Assembly (NCBI RefSeq): GCF_963973895.1
Contig: NZ_CAXBBF010000001.1
Length of the DNA: 64,000 bases
Reading direction: 5' to 3' (one strand)
Source of the DNA: Porticoccus sp950063125
GTDB lineage: Bacteria; Pseudomonadota; Gammaproteobacteria; Pseudomonadales; Porticoccaceae
A program made the position numbers and the translations under genes. The stretch's first letter is position 1. Each line of letters starts with the position of its first letter. The notes under the pieces are model-generated. The model made no database searches, was not told where the DNA came from, and saw only the letters and a program-made list of their open reading frames with translations. Shown here piece by piece: positions 53,904-63,496 of the stretch.

Positions 53904-55976
53904 ATGCCTCATTTTATTCGCAACACCCTCTGTCTACTGCTGTTAACACTGACATCAATAGCTCTTGCCAAGGTCAGCTACAGTCCCGAGCAACCCAAAA
54001 CAGCCATTGAAATTGTCAATGAACTGACCAGCAAGCACTACAGCAAGCAGGTTCTGGATGATGGCTTATCCAACCGTTTTCTTTCCCAATATGTCAACAA
54101 TCTCGATCCAGCCAAAAGTTATCTTCTCCAGAGTGATATTGATGAATTCAAGCGCTGGGAAAACGAGCTGGACAATATGCTCAAGAAAGGAGACCTGAGC
54201 GCCGGCTTTTATATTTTCAATCGTTACCAGGAGCGTGCCCAGTCACGCCTGCAAGCTAACATCGACTTGTTGGAAAGCGGCTTTGAGTTTGATCTCACCG
54301 AAGATGACAGCCTGAATATGGATCTGGAGCAGGCCCAATGGCCAGCGTCAGCCCAGGCTGCTGATGTTTTCTGGAAAAAACGGATCAAGGAGTCATACCT
54401 ACGGCTGATTCTCAGCGACAAAGAGCCCGATGCTGCCCGCTCCCTACTGGTAAAACGTTATACCAACCTGCTAAACCAGCTATCGCAGCGTGACAGCGAG
54501 GATATTTTCCAGATTTTCATGAACTCTCTGGCTGAATTGTACGACCCCCATACCAGTTACATGTCGCCTCGCTCCATGGAGAACTTCCGCATTGCCATGT
54601 CGCTGTCTCTGACCGGTATCGGCGCAGTGCTCCAACGAGAGGATGAAAACACCAAAGTAGTAAGGATCATTCCAGGAGGACCTGCAGACAAACAGGGGAT
54701 TCTCAAGGCCGGGGATAAAATTATCAGTGTTGGACAGGGCGAAGAGGAAGGGGTCGATGTCATCGGCTGGAGACTGGATGATGTCGTGGACATGATTCGC
54801 GGAGCCAAGGATACCATCGTCAAGCTTGAAATTATGCCGGCAGTGGGTGAAGCCGCCGGCAGCACCCGAGAAATTGCCATTGTCAGAGACAAGATCCAGC
54901 TCGAGGAGCAAGCTGCAAAATCTGAAATTATTGAGGTGAAAAACGATTCCGGTAATTACCGTTTCGGTGTCATTACCATCCCAACTTTTTATCTTGATGT
55001 AGAGGCCTTTTACAATAGGGATCCCGAATTCAAGAGTACCACCAAGGATGTTCAACGCCTGTTGGGCGAAATGGCCGATCAAAATATCGACGGCGTCATT
55101 CTGGACCTGCGCAATAATGGCGGCGGTTTTCTACAGGAAGCGACCACGCTGACAGACCTGTTCATTGATCCGGGTCCGATCGTGCAAGTCCGCGATGCCA
55201 ATGAAGTGGTGTCACGCAATCATCGCTCACGTTACAACGCCTACTATAGAGGTCCACTAATGGTGATGACTAACCGACTCAGTGCCTCTGCCTCAGAAAT
55301 TTTTGCCGGAGCGATTCAGGACTACGAAAGGGGCTTTGTTGTTGGCGAGCAGACTTTCGGTAAGGGGACCGTTCAGATACAACTGCCGGTTCGCGAGGGG
55401 CAGTTAAAGTTGACTGAATCGAAATTTTACCGCGTTTCAGGTGAAAGCACCCAGAATCTCGGCGTAGTTCCCGACATCGAACTGCCTGCATTTTATGATG
55501 CTGAAATCGTTGGCGAAAGCAGCGAAAAAAATGCACTTCCTTGGGACAAAATAAATGCCGTCCCCCATCGCCGCTATAACCTGACAGATCTACCCGTTGA
55601 CAGATTGGTTGAACGTCACAAGTCCCGACTCAGCCAGGATCCCGACCTCCGCTACCTCAGTGATGAGCTGACACTGATGAAAGAGCGCAGAGCACAGCAA
55701 TCGATATCACTGAATGAAGAGCAACGTCGCCAAGAGGCCAAGGAGTATGATTTAACAAGGTTGGCCATTGAAAACAAACGCCGGTCTGCAAAGGGATTAG
55801 CGCCCTATGAGACCGTCGAGGAATGGCAGGCAGAAAATTCTGTCGACGCTGACCCGGATGGGGAGATGACAATACCGCTGCCAGAACGCGATCCACTACT
55901 CTATGAGACCGGCAATATCTTTGCCGATGTGCTGCTTATGAGTGATGCCAGGTCCATGTTGGTACAACAGCCCTGA
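53904..55976 (+). CDS. prc: Periplasmic tail-specific protease Prc
   Basis: A 690-aa S41 protease with signal peptide (residues 1-22), an N-terminal domain, a PDZ domain (about 230-320, containing GIGAVLQ and GPADKQGILKAGDKIISVG), the catalytic part with SASASE (about 460-465) and KGTVQ carrying the Lys of the Ser-Lys dyad about 25 residues on, and the C-terminal DUF3340 part. It trims penicillin-binding proteins and lipoproteins in other bacteria. A 19-bp tandem repeat covers its stop codon. Confidence 0.94.
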   Translation: MPHFIRNTLCLLLLTLTSIALAKVSYSPEQPKTAIEIVNELTSKHYSKQVLDDGLSNRFLSQYVNNLDPAKSYLLQSDIDEFKRWENELDNMLKKGDLSAGFYIFNRYQERAQSRLQANIDLLESGFEFDLTEDDSLNMDLEQAQWPASAQAADVFWKKRIKESYLRLILSDKEPDAARSLLVKRYTNLLNQLSQRDSEDIFQIFMNSLAELYDPHTSYMSPRSMENFRIAMSLSLTGIGAVLQREDENTKVVRIIPGGPADKQGILKAGDKIISVGQGEEEGVDVIGWRLDDVVDMIRGAKDTIVKLEIMPAVGEAAGSTREIAIVRDKIQLEEQAAKSEIIEVKNDSGNYRFGVITIPTFYLDVEAFYNRDPEFKSTTKDVQRLLGEMADQNIDGVILDLRNNGGGFLQEATTLTDLFIDPGPIVQVRDANEVVSRNHRSRYNAYYRGPLMVMTNRLSASASEIFAGAIQDYERGFVVGEQTFGKGTVQIQLPVREGQLKLTESKFYRVSGESTQNLGVVPDIELPAFYDAEIVGESSEKNALPWDKINAVPHRRYNLTDLPVDRLVERHKSRLSQDPDLRYLSDELTLMKERRAQQSISLNEEQRRQEAKEYDLTRLAIENKRRSAKGLAPYETVEEWQAENSVDADPDGEMTIPLPERDPLLYETGNIFADVLLMSDARSMLVQQP

Positions 55977-56022
55977 GCTGGATGAACAGCCCTGAGCTGG
56001 ATGAATAGCCCTGAGCTGGATG
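55968..56022. repeat. Three 19-bp tandem repeats spanning the prc stop
   Basis: Units CAGCCCTGAGCTGGATGAA (55968-55986, 55987-56005) and a third, slightly changed one from 56006. The first unit contains the prc stop codon (CAG CCC TGA); the later units are untranslated. Confidence 0.9.
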
Positions 56023-56152
56023 TCATTCGACGTTATCCATTGGCTTGAAGCCAATCAAGCGAATGGATAACGCCAAGTTGTCAATCAAAGCCACCGGGGA
56101 TTTCAACTAAAAAGCATATTCAGGACACCTGCTGTGGCCGCTGGAACAAGAC

Positions 56153-56965
56153 ATGTATATCGTTTCTTTTAACGTAAACGGGTTGCGCGCCCGCCTTCAT
56201 CAGCTGAAAGCCGTTATCGACAAATATGCTCCGGATGTTATCGGCCTCCAGGAAACCAAGGTTGAAGATGCGCTGTTTCCCATCGATCAGATACAGGAAA
56301 TGGGTTACGATGCAATTTATCACGGTCAGAAAGGTCACTATGGCGTTGCCCTGCTCTACCGGACACCCATCTCTGACCACATGAGGGGGCTACCTGGCAA
56401 TCCGGAAGACCACCAGAGAAGGCTGATTTACGGAAAATTCGCGCTTAACAACCGTACAGTCCATGTCTATAACGGGTACTTCCCCCAGGGCGAAAACCGA
56501 AGCCACCCTCAGAAATTCCCCTGTAAAGAGCAGTTCTACAAAGACCTAACACACCATTTATCGAGCGCTCACACCAATGGCGACCACGTCATTGTGATGG
56601 GTGATATGAACATAGCCCCTCTCGACCGCGATATTGGTATTGGCGACGAAAACCGCAAACGCTGGCTGCGCAGTGGTAAATGCTGTTTTCTGCCCGAAGA
56701 GCGGACATGGCTATTTAGCCTCCAGAACCTGGCACTGAAAGACAGTTTTGATTATTTTCATCCGGAAGAACCCAACCGATTCAGTTGGTTCGACTACCGC
56801 AGCCGGGGGTTTGAAGCAGCACCGAAGCGTGGTCTCCGAATTGACCTTATTCTCGCCTCGGAAAACCTCCTACCTATTACCACGGATGCCGGTATTGATT
56901 ACCAGATCAGAGCCATGGAAAAACCCTCTGACCACTGCCCAATCTGGTTGTCTCTCGAGCCCTGA
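56153..56965 (+). CDS. xthA: Exonuclease III
   Basis: AP endonuclease and 3'-exonuclease. The 270-aa protein has VSFNVNGLRARLHQL, GLQETKVED, YHGQKGHYGVALL, GDMNIAP and the C-terminal DHCPIWLSLE. Length and motifs are those of ExoIII proper. Confidence 0.94.
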   Translation: MYIVSFNVNGLRARLHQLKAVIDKYAPDVIGLQETKVEDALFPIDQIQEMGYDAIYHGQKGHYGVALLYRTPISDHMRGLPGNPEDHQRRLIYGKFALNNRTVHVYNGYFPQGENRSHPQKFPCKEQFYKDLTHHLSSAHTNGDHVIVMGDMNIAPLDRDIGIGDENRKRWLRSGKCCFLPEERTWLFSLQNLALKDSFDYFHPEEPNRFSWFDYRSRGFEAAPKRGLRIDLILASENLLPITTDAGIDYQIRAMEKPSDHCPIWLSLEP

Positions 56966-57037
56966 TGAAAAGATCTTGTCAACCGATACCTCACCGGTAC
57001 GTTCTAAGGAGCATTACTGGAAACTGGAGTACCCGGC

Positions 57038-57394
57038 ATGCAAAAATTTCCCATTATCGGCCTGCTGGCCACCTCAATCATATTTGGCATGGCGCCGGCC
57101 CTGGCCGGGGATCGCGACCACAAACCGAATTTCCGTGCTGAGCATCGGCATGAACACCCGCGCAATGATCGCGTAAGCCATCGGGACGATTATCGATATT
57201 ATCAAAGGTATGACCAATACCGTGATCGCAGGTTTTATTCACACGACAACAGGCACTACAAGTACAGAAAACACTATGGTCATTCCGGCAGGCACAAAAA
57301 AAATGATCACTATCGGAGAAGTATCTCGGATGATTACATCTACATCATTGGTGGGGCAGTGCTGTTAAATGAAATATTGCATCACCGTCATTGA
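57038..57394 (+). CDS. Secreted His/Arg/Tyr-rich protein
   Basis: A 118-aa protein with a signal peptide (cleavage likely after APALA, about residue 23) and a mature part very rich in His, Arg, Tyr and Asp, ending in a hydrophobic IIGGAVLLNEILHHRH. Composition suggests metal or polyanion binding, as in RcnB-like proteins, but no family is certain. Its stop overlaps the open frame leading into the sigma gene. Confidence 0.7.
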   Translation: MQKFPIIGLLATSIIFGMAPALAGDRDHKPNFRAEHRHEHPRNDRVSHRDDYRYYQRYDQYRDRRFYSHDNRHYKYRKHYGHSGRHKKNDHYRRSISDDYIYIIGGAVLLNEILHHRH

Positions 57395-57480
57395 CAGAGC
57401 GCCAGTTGTCCATATTGCTGACCTTATTGGATAATCCAACAGGTAACGACAAAAGGAACGGGACCCTGACACAGCAATCT

Positions 57481-58017
57481 ATGGAAAACTTTTTGTCGTC
57501 GGTAGAGCGCAGGGCCTACGCCATCGCAGTAACCTCCCTTACCGACAGGGAGGATGCGCTGGATATTGTGCAGGAGGCCATGACCCAGCTGGTGGTCAGC
57601 TATGCGCATAAGCCATACGGCGAATGGCGCCCGTTGTTTTATCGAATATTACAAAGCAAAATCAATGACTTGCACCGTAAAAGAAAATTTCAGAGACAGT
57701 TTAAAGGATGGCTTTCCCACTTCAGGGACAAACAGGGCGACGAGACCGAAGAAGACCCTATCGAAGCTGTTGCAGGGCCTGACAGTACAACGCCGCATAC
57801 ACGGCATGAGCGCGAGCGCCAGATAAGCGTTTTGAAAGAGGCGTTGACCCGCCTTCCCCCTCGTCAACAACAGGTTTTTATGTTGCGCTGCTGGGAAGGC
57901 CTCAGCACAAAAGAAACAGCAATAGCCATGAAGTGCAGTGAGGGCAGCGTTAAAACCCATTATTCCCGGGCATTAATCAAGCTTCGGGACACACTGGGAG
58001 ATTATTGGTATGACTGA
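57481..58017 (+). CDS. ECF-type RNA polymerase sigma factor
   Basis: A 178-aa protein with sigma region 2 (ERRAYAIAVTSLTDREDALDIVQEAMTQL) and region 4 (ALTRLPPRQQQVFMLRCWEGLSTKETA ... GSVKTHYSRALIKLR). The frame is open from 57391; the ATG at 57481 gives the usual length, but the start is uncertain. It overlaps the next gene by 8 nt, which is a likely anti-sigma partner. Confidence 0.82.
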   Translation: MENFLSSVERRAYAIAVTSLTDREDALDIVQEAMTQLVVSYAHKPYGEWRPLFYRILQSKINDLHRKRKFQRQFKGWLSHFRDKQGDETEEDPIEAVAGPDSTTPHTRHERERQISVLKEALTRLPPRQQQVFMLRCWEGLSTKETAIAMKCSEGSVKTHYSRALIKLRDTLGDYWYD

Positions 58018-58339
58018 TCTAGAGAAACAACTACAGGACACCTTGCGTCACTCTGAAAACGGGCTTGACGCTGCAACAGCCCGTCGCCTTGTGGCAGCAA
58101 GAAACACGGCTCTCAATGCGGTCAATCAGCACAAGTGGCCAAGGGTTTTTATCCCGGTTGTCAGCATGGCAGCAATCTCCCTGGTAGCAGTGATATTGGT
58201 GTTCTCACCACCCACACAAAATCTGCAGCAAAATAGCTCCCCTCAAGAAGAGTTGATGCTCAGTGAAGAAATCGATCTTTACGAAGATATGGAATTCTAT
58301 TCCTGGCTGGCCAGCGACACGTCCAATCTGAAGGGCTGA
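58010..58339 (+). CDS. Putative anti-sigma membrane protein (DUF3619-like)
   Basis: A 109-aa protein with an N-terminal helical region (LDAATARRLVAARNTALNAV), one transmembrane segment (about 44-65) and an acidic periplasmic tail. It is translationally coupled to the sigma gene and placed like an anti-sigma factor; the cytosolic part is short and no zinc site is seen, so the role is inferred. Confidence 0.65.
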   Translation: MTDLEKQLQDTLRHSENGLDAATARRLVAARNTALNAVNQHKWPRVFIPVVSMAAISLVAVILVFSPPTQNLQQNSSPQEELMLSEEIDLYEDMEFYSWLASDTSNLKG

Positions 58340-58342
58340 TAC

Positions 58343-58816
58343 ATGTATAAAAGCATATTCTATCGCGGTTATTTTTTACGAGCTGTGTTCACCTTTGTCC
58401 TGATTTGGACCTGCTCACTGCCTGGACAGGCCTACCAGGGTGAATCTTTTGTCCCGGCCAATAGCCATCTCAGTCAGGTCAAAAATCCCTTCGAGGCTAC
58501 CGCAAGCCATCCTCATTATGCTGAAAAAGACAAAGTTCACCCTTCCAAACACCACAAGAAGGACTGGAAGCATCGTTATGAATCGATGACGCCTGCAGAG
58601 AGAGAAAAACTGGAGAAACGACGTGAGTATTTTAAATCACTTTCGCCGGAAGAGCGCCAACGCATCCATCAGGCACGTGAAAAATTTCGTAGCCTGCCCC
58701 CTGAGAAACGGGAAGCGTTAAAAGAACAATGGCGCAGCATGTCACCTGAACAGCGAAAGGAATTCCACAGAAAGATTGGTCGGGATGGCAACTTCTCAGA
58801 AAAAAACAGGGACTAA
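58343..58816 (+). CDS. Secreted DUF3106 protein
   Basis: A 157-aa protein with a signal peptide and a highly charged helical part built of repeats such as MTPAEREKLEKRREYFKSL, LSPEERQRIHQAREKF, LPPEKREALKEQWRSM, of the DUF3106 type. It starts 3 nt after the previous stop and is likely an output or sensor of the sigma module. Confidence 0.82.
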   Translation: MYKSIFYRGYFLRAVFTFVLIWTCSLPGQAYQGESFVPANSHLSQVKNPFEATASHPHYAEKDKVHPSKHHKKDWKHRYESMTPAEREKLEKRREYFKSLSPEERQRIHQAREKFRSLPPEKREALKEQWRSMSPEQRKEFHRKIGRDGNFSEKNRD

Positions 58817-58843
58817 AAAACCGGCCAGAAGACCGGTTTTTTT
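58815..58843. terminator. Bidirectional terminator between DUF3106 gene and etfA
   Basis: AAAAAACCGG and CCGGTTTTTTT around an 8-nt loop, between convergent genes. Confidence 0.88.
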
Positions 58844-58859
58844 ACAGTTTACCCATCAC

Positions 58860-59789
58860 TCAGAGCTGCGCTTCAATGGCGGGAATCAGCTCAAACAAAT
58901 CACCGACCAGACCATAATCTGCCACTTGGAAAATAGGTGCCTCCGGATCTTTGTTAATCGCTACAATGACTTTGCTATCTTTCATACCTGCCAGATGCTG
59001 AATCGCGCCTGAAATACCAACGGCAATATACAGGTCCGGTGCAACAATTTTACCTGTCTGGCCCACCTGCATATCATTTGGCACGAAGCCGGCATCCACT
59101 GCTGCACGGGATGCTCCCATTGCCGCACCCAGCTTGTCGACCAGCTTTTCCAGCATAGCGAAACCCTCGCTACTGCCCATGCCACGACCACCGGCAACCA
59201 CGACCCGGGCAGAGGTCAATTCCGGGCGCTCGGAAACGGCCAGCTCCTGGCCTACAAAGGTACATGTATCCTGGTTGTGTACACTGGAAATCTGTTCAAT
59301 GGTGGCACTGCCTCCCTCTGCCGCAGCCGCCTCAAAAGCCGTGGAGCGCACAGTGAGCACCTTAACTTCATCGCTGCTTTGCACTGTCGCGATGACATTG
59401 CCCGCATACACTGGCCGCTTGAAGGTGTCCGGGCTTATTACCTCGCTGATATCTGAAATAGCCTGCATATCAAGCAGAGCAGCCACTCGCGGCATCAGAT
59501 TTTTTCCAGTCGTGCTGGCTGGCGCCAGGACATGACTGAAACCCTCGGCAAGCTCGGCAACCAGGGGGGCCATATTCTCGGCCAGGTGATGACTATAGAC
59601 CGGATTGTCAGCCAGCAGCACTTTTTTGATACCAGACACCTTTGACAGTGTGTCAGCCACGCCGGCGCAATTGGAGCCCGCCACCAATACGACAATATCA
59701 CCACCAATCGCCTGCGCCGCGCTGACACTGTTCAGCGTCGAAAGCCTAAGATCACTGTTATCATGTTCAGCAATAATCAGAATACTCAT
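58860..59789 (-). CDS. etfA: Electron transfer flavoprotein alpha subunit
   Basis: A 309-aa FAD-binding subunit with the C-terminal signature VAGGRGMGSSEGFAMLEKL and GQTGKIVAPDLYIAVGISGAIQH. With EtfB it carries electrons from acyl-CoA and other dehydrogenases to EtfQO at 60764. It overlaps etfB by one base. Confidence 0.95.
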   Translation of the reverse strand: MSILIIAEHDNSDLRLSTLNSVSAAQAIGGDIVVLVAGSNCAGVADTLSKVSGIKKVLLADNPVYSHHLAENMAPLVAELAEGFSHVLAPASTTGKNLMPRVAALLDMQAISDISEVISPDTFKRPVYAGNVIATVQSSDEVKVLTVRSTAFEAAAAEGGSATIEQISSVHNQDTCTFVGQELAVSERPELTSARVVVAGGRGMGSSEGFAMLEKLVDKLGAAMGASRAAVDAGFVPNDMQVGQTGKIVAPDLYIAVGISGAIQHLAGMKDSKVIVAINKDPEAPIFQVADYGLVGDLFELIPAIEAQL

Positions 59790-60541
59790 CAGATCACCTT
59801 CGCTTCATTTTTCAGTTTGTCCATCAACTCCTCAACACCGGCCACTTTAATACCCGCCGCTCGCTGCGCAGGCAGTTCAACCTTTAGCAGCTTAACGCGC
59901 GGCGAAATGGAAACACCCAGCTCATCCGGGGTCGAAGTATCCAGAGGTTTCTTTTTGGCCTTCATAATATTGGGGAGAGAGGCATAGCGCGGTTCATTTA
60001 AGCGCAGATCGGCAGTCACAATTGCCGGCAAGGTAAGCGCCAGTGTTTGTAACCCGCCATCAATCTCACGGGTAACCGTCGCCTTATTGTCACCCGTCAG
60101 CTCAAGTTTTGATGCAAAGGTGCCCTGAGGGTACCCAGTCAGCGCCGCGAGCATTTGCCCGGTCTGATTATTATCACCGTCAATGGACTGTTTACCCATC
60201 AGAACAAGGTCCGGTTGTTCGCGATCACACAACACTTTCAGACACTTGGCGATGGCCAAGGGCTCGAGCACATCTTCTGTAACAACCAACAGAGCTCTGT
60301 CTGCGCCCAGTGCCAGTGCCGTACGCAACTGTTCCTGAGCCTGTTGAGGCCCTATTGAAACGACAACAATTTCATTGACAAGGCCCTGCTCCTTGAGACG
60401 TACTGCCTCCTCCACAGCAATTTCGCAGAAAGGATTAATCGACATTTTGACATTATTGAGATCAACGTCGGTAGCATCGGCTCGGGGTCTCACCTTGACG
60501 TTGTAGTCCACCACGCGCTTGATAGCGACAAGTACTTTCAT
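59789..60541 (-). CDS. etfB: Electron transfer flavoprotein beta subunit
   Basis: A 250-aa AMP-binding subunit starting MKVLVAIKRVVDYNVK, with VLMGKQSIDGDNNQTGQMLAAL and the recognition-loop region KKKPLDT. AAGGG lies about 6 nt before ATG 60541. It is divergent from the quinone oxidoreductase gene. Confidence 0.95.
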   Translation of the reverse strand: MKVLVAIKRVVDYNVKVRPRADATDVDLNNVKMSINPFCEIAVEEAVRLKEQGLVNEIVVVSIGPQQAQEQLRTALALGADRALLVVTEDVLEPLAIAKCLKVLCDREQPDLVLMGKQSIDGDNNQTGQMLAALTGYPQGTFASKLELTGDNKATVTREIDGGLQTLALTLPAIVTADLRLNEPRYASLPNIMKAKKKPLDTSTPDELGVSISPRVKLLKVELPAQRAAGIKVAGVEELMDKLKNEAKVI

Positions 60542-60763
60542 GGAATACCCTTTGAAATTCATTGGTTAGCATTGAGGGGTGCTAATCATGCCGCCACCAT
60601 CAAGCCAAATCAAGGCAAAGGGCGGTTTTCAGACAATCAATTACTGACCTCATGGTACTGACTGGCGGGTCCTAAATCTGCATGGCACCACGGGTCTATA
60701 CAGGCTAAAATTCACACCTTCCCCACACTGGACATGACAGACTGAAACCCTATGGAGAATGCT

Positions 60764-62404
60764 GTGGAACGTGAATTTATGGATTACGACATCGTTATTG
60801 TCGGGGCCGGGCCAGCGGGCTTATCCGCTGCCTGTCGCTTGAAGCAGATCAACCCCGACCTGTCTGTTGTGGTTCTTGAAAAAGGCTCGGAAGTCGGCGC
60901 CCACATTCTTTCGGGTGCCGTCATGGAGCCAACGGCCCTGAATGAACTGTTTCCGGACTGGAAAACGCTCGGCGCACCGCTCATCACAGAGGTTCGTCAG
61001 GACAACATTTACGTATTCAACAAAACCCGGGGAATAAAGGTTCCATCCCTGTTTGTGCCTAAAACCATGCACAATGCCGGTAATTACATTGTCAGTCTTG
61101 GTAATTTCTGTCGCTGGCTGGCTGAGCAGGCCGAACAGCTTGGCGTAGAGATTTTCCCCGGTTTCGCTGCAGCCGAAGTACTCTACGACGACAAAAATAA
61201 CGTTCGCGGCGTTGTCACCGGCGACATGGGTGTTGCGGCCGATGGCAGCCATAAAGCGGACTACACCCCCGGCATGGAACTGCGGGGCAAATACACTTTT
61301 TTTGCCGAAGGATGCCGGGGCCACCTTGGCAAACAGCTCATTGAGCAGTTTTCCCTCGATGACAACGCCCTGCAGCCACAACACTACGGCATCGGCATCA
61401 AGGAACTCTGGCAGATACCGCCAGAGAAACATTACCCGGGGCTTGTGGTGCACAGTGCGGGCTGGCCTCTGAGTGAAACAGGCTCCTCGGGCGGCGGCTT
61501 TCTATACCATATGGAAGACAATCTCGTCGCGGTCGGCCTGACGATCGACCTCTCCTATTCCAACCCGCATCTCAGTCCATTTGATGAATTCCAGCGCTAT
61601 AAACAACACCCTGTCATCAGACAATATCTGGAGGGGGGAGAAAGAGTGTCCTACGGTGCTCGGGCTCTGGTTAAAGGTGGCATGCAATCTCTGCCCAAAA
61701 TGACCTTCAGTGGTGGGGTTTTGTTGGGAGATAACGCCGGTACGCTCAATTTTGCAAAAATCAAGGGTATCCATTGTGCGATGAAAACCGGCATGATCGC
61801 TGCAGAAAGTGCTGCAGAGGCCATTGCAAACAACAGGCAACAGGATGAGCTGACGGCCTTCAACAGCAGCTATCAGTCCAGCTGGGCTTATCAGGAACTG
61901 CACAGGCACCGCAATTTTGGCCCCGCACAACACAAATGGGGCAATATTATCGGCTCGGCCTATGCTTTTATCGATATCAATATTTTCAATGGTCATCTGC
62001 CCTGGACACTCACCGATCCCAAACCGGATCATGCCAGGCTCAAGCCAGCCTCGGAGTCAAAAAAAATTGACTACCCAAAACCGGATAACAGGCTCACCTT
62101 CGACAAACTGTCCTCGGTATTTATATCCAACACCAATCACGAAGAGGCACAACCCTGTCACTTGAAATTGGTAAATCCTGAGATACCGATCAGCCACAAT
62201 CTGCCTCTCTATGATGAACCTGCTCAGCGCTATTGCCCCGCTGGAGTTTATGAAGTCGTTGAGGAAGCAGGGGGAGAAAAGCGTTTTCAGATCAATGCAC
62301 AGAACTGTGTGCACTGTAAAACCTGCGATATCAAGGATCCCAGTCAGAATATTATATGGGTTACACCCGAGGGTGGCGGCGGACCAAACTACCCGAATAT
62401 GTAA
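60764..62404 (+). CDS. ETF-ubiquinone oxidoreductase
   Basis: A 546-aa membrane-associated enzyme passing electrons from reduced ETF to ubiquinone. N-terminal FAD motif VGAGPAGLSAACRL, SGGGFLYHMEDNLVAVGL and C-terminal 4Fe-4S ligands in CPAGVYEV and CVHCKTCDIKDPSQNI. A GGAG 6 nt before the GTG at 60764 (MEREFMDYD) favours this start over the ATG at 60752. Confidence 0.94.
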   Translation: MEREFMDYDIVIVGAGPAGLSAACRLKQINPDLSVVVLEKGSEVGAHILSGAVMEPTALNELFPDWKTLGAPLITEVRQDNIYVFNKTRGIKVPSLFVPKTMHNAGNYIVSLGNFCRWLAEQAEQLGVEIFPGFAAAEVLYDDKNNVRGVVTGDMGVAADGSHKADYTPGMELRGKYTFFAEGCRGHLGKQLIEQFSLDDNALQPQHYGIGIKELWQIPPEKHYPGLVVHSAGWPLSETGSSGGGFLYHMEDNLVAVGLTIDLSYSNPHLSPFDEFQRYKQHPVIRQYLEGGERVSYGARALVKGGMQSLPKMTFSGGVLLGDNAGTLNFAKIKGIHCAMKTGMIAAESAAEAIANNRQQDELTAFNSSYQSSWAYQELHRHRNFGPAQHKWGNIIGSAYAFIDINIFNGHLPWTLTDPKPDHARLKPASESKKIDYPKPDNRLTFDKLSSVFISNTNHEEAQPCHLKLVNPEIPISHNLPLYDEPAQRYCPAGVYEVVEEAGGEKRFQINAQNCVHCKTCDIKDPSQNIIWVTPEGGGGPNYPNM

Positions 62405-62510
62405 ATATAAATCAAGTAGTTATCTGGTGAAGTTAATCAATTATCTTGATTTTTATGACCACAGGACAGGGACAGTTGTTACCCTGGAGTTGCATAGGCT
62501 TGTGCCGCAC

Positions 62511-63224
62511 CTATATAGAATGATGGATCTCGGCCCGACTGGCATTAGCACTTGAACTGGCAATTTTGTCGTCGCGCAATTGCCCGCGATTACCCATGGT
62601 GATACCAATGTTACCTATGAAGTTCAAAAAGTCTTGCTTGTCTTCTACCGCCACGCCATAACTAATATTGAAATACGCCTCCACTGCACCCTGAGCGAGG
62701 GCCCAGCAGGCCATGTAATGATAATGAGGCGGGACATCTTCAAGCACACCCTTTTCTATAAGCTTGGCAAGCATGGAATGCAGCGCATCCACATTGGAGC
62801 GTCGCAAGGCATGCAGTTCGTCCATTTTATCAACCACTTCATGATTGTCATGGAGCCGGACTTCCAGCAATTGCACCAGACGATCCAGTGATGGGTCAGC
62901 CAGACGGGCCTGAAAATAGGAACGAGCAGCAGCCCCGGGGTCACCCGCTTCGGCAGCCTCAATCCCCTGGCGCAGGTTTTCTGTGATATGGCGCTCATAA
63001 TCGAGCACTATACGCATCAGGATTTCTGTTTTGGTGAGGAAGTGTTTGTAAATAGTCCCTTTACCGACACCGGCTTCACGGGAAATGGCGGACACGGTCA
63101 CCTTGTCAACGCCGTCCCTGATAAGCAGACACAGTGCCTTCTCAATAATCGTTTCCTCGCGTTCCAGGAAACGCTTTTTCTTTGCACGAATTTTTTCAGT
63201 GCTATCGGAGATTGATCGTGGCAT
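62511..63224 (-). CDS. TetR-family regulator
   Basis: A 237-aa protein with N-terminal HTH (ALCLLIRDGVDKVTVSAISREAGVGKGTIYKHF, quoted in part, about residues 28-62) and a ligand domain ending in a Ser/Ala-rich tail. ATG 63224 is chosen because the family HTH begins soon after; the frame is open to 63278. It converges on the ETF-QO gene. Its targets and ligand are unknown; fatty-acid metabolism is a guess from context. Confidence 0.82.
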   Translation of the reverse strand: MPRSISDSTEKIRAKKKRFLEREETIIEKALCLLIRDGVDKVTVSAISREAGVGKGTIYKHFLTKTEILMRIVLDYERHITENLRQGIEAAEAGDPGAAARSYFQARLADPSLDRLVQLLEVRLHDNHEVVDKMDELHALRRSNVDALHSMLAKLIEKGVLEDVPPHYHYMACWALAQGAVEAYFNISYGVAVEDKQDFLNFIGNIGITMGNRGQLRDDKIASSSANASRAEIHHSI

Positions 63225-63367
63225 CAGATACTCTAGGGGGATTTGCCAGCGGACGATGATTGTCCGATGAAAACTCAAATACTGTCAATGGTCACACTAG
63301 TGAACCCGGTCAAGAGCACCCGGCGAGCCGTGGACTCTTCAATTGAGAATGATATAATGCGCGCCGC

Positions 63368-63444
63368 CGGTGTGTAGCGCAGCCTGGTAGCGCACTTCCT
63401 TCGGGAGGAAGGGGTCGGAGGTTCGAATCCTCTCACACCGACCA
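63368..63444 (+). tRNA. proK: tRNA-Pro(CGG), CCA encoded
   Basis: A 77-nt cloverleaf from CGGTGTG to CACACCGACCA. The anticodon loop TTCGGGA between CTTCC and GGAAG gives anticodon CGG, and the T loop reads GTTCGAATCC. It matches E. coli proK closely. Confidence 0.95.
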
Positions 63445-63450
63445 ATTATT

Positions 63451-63475
63451 AAACCCACGTTCTCGTGGGTTTTTT
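63451..63475 (+). terminator. Terminator of tRNA-Pro
   Basis: AACCCACG-TTCT-CGTGGGTT followed by TTTT. Confidence 0.92.
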
Positions 63476-63496
63476 GTTGCTCCCGGCGTCCAGTAA

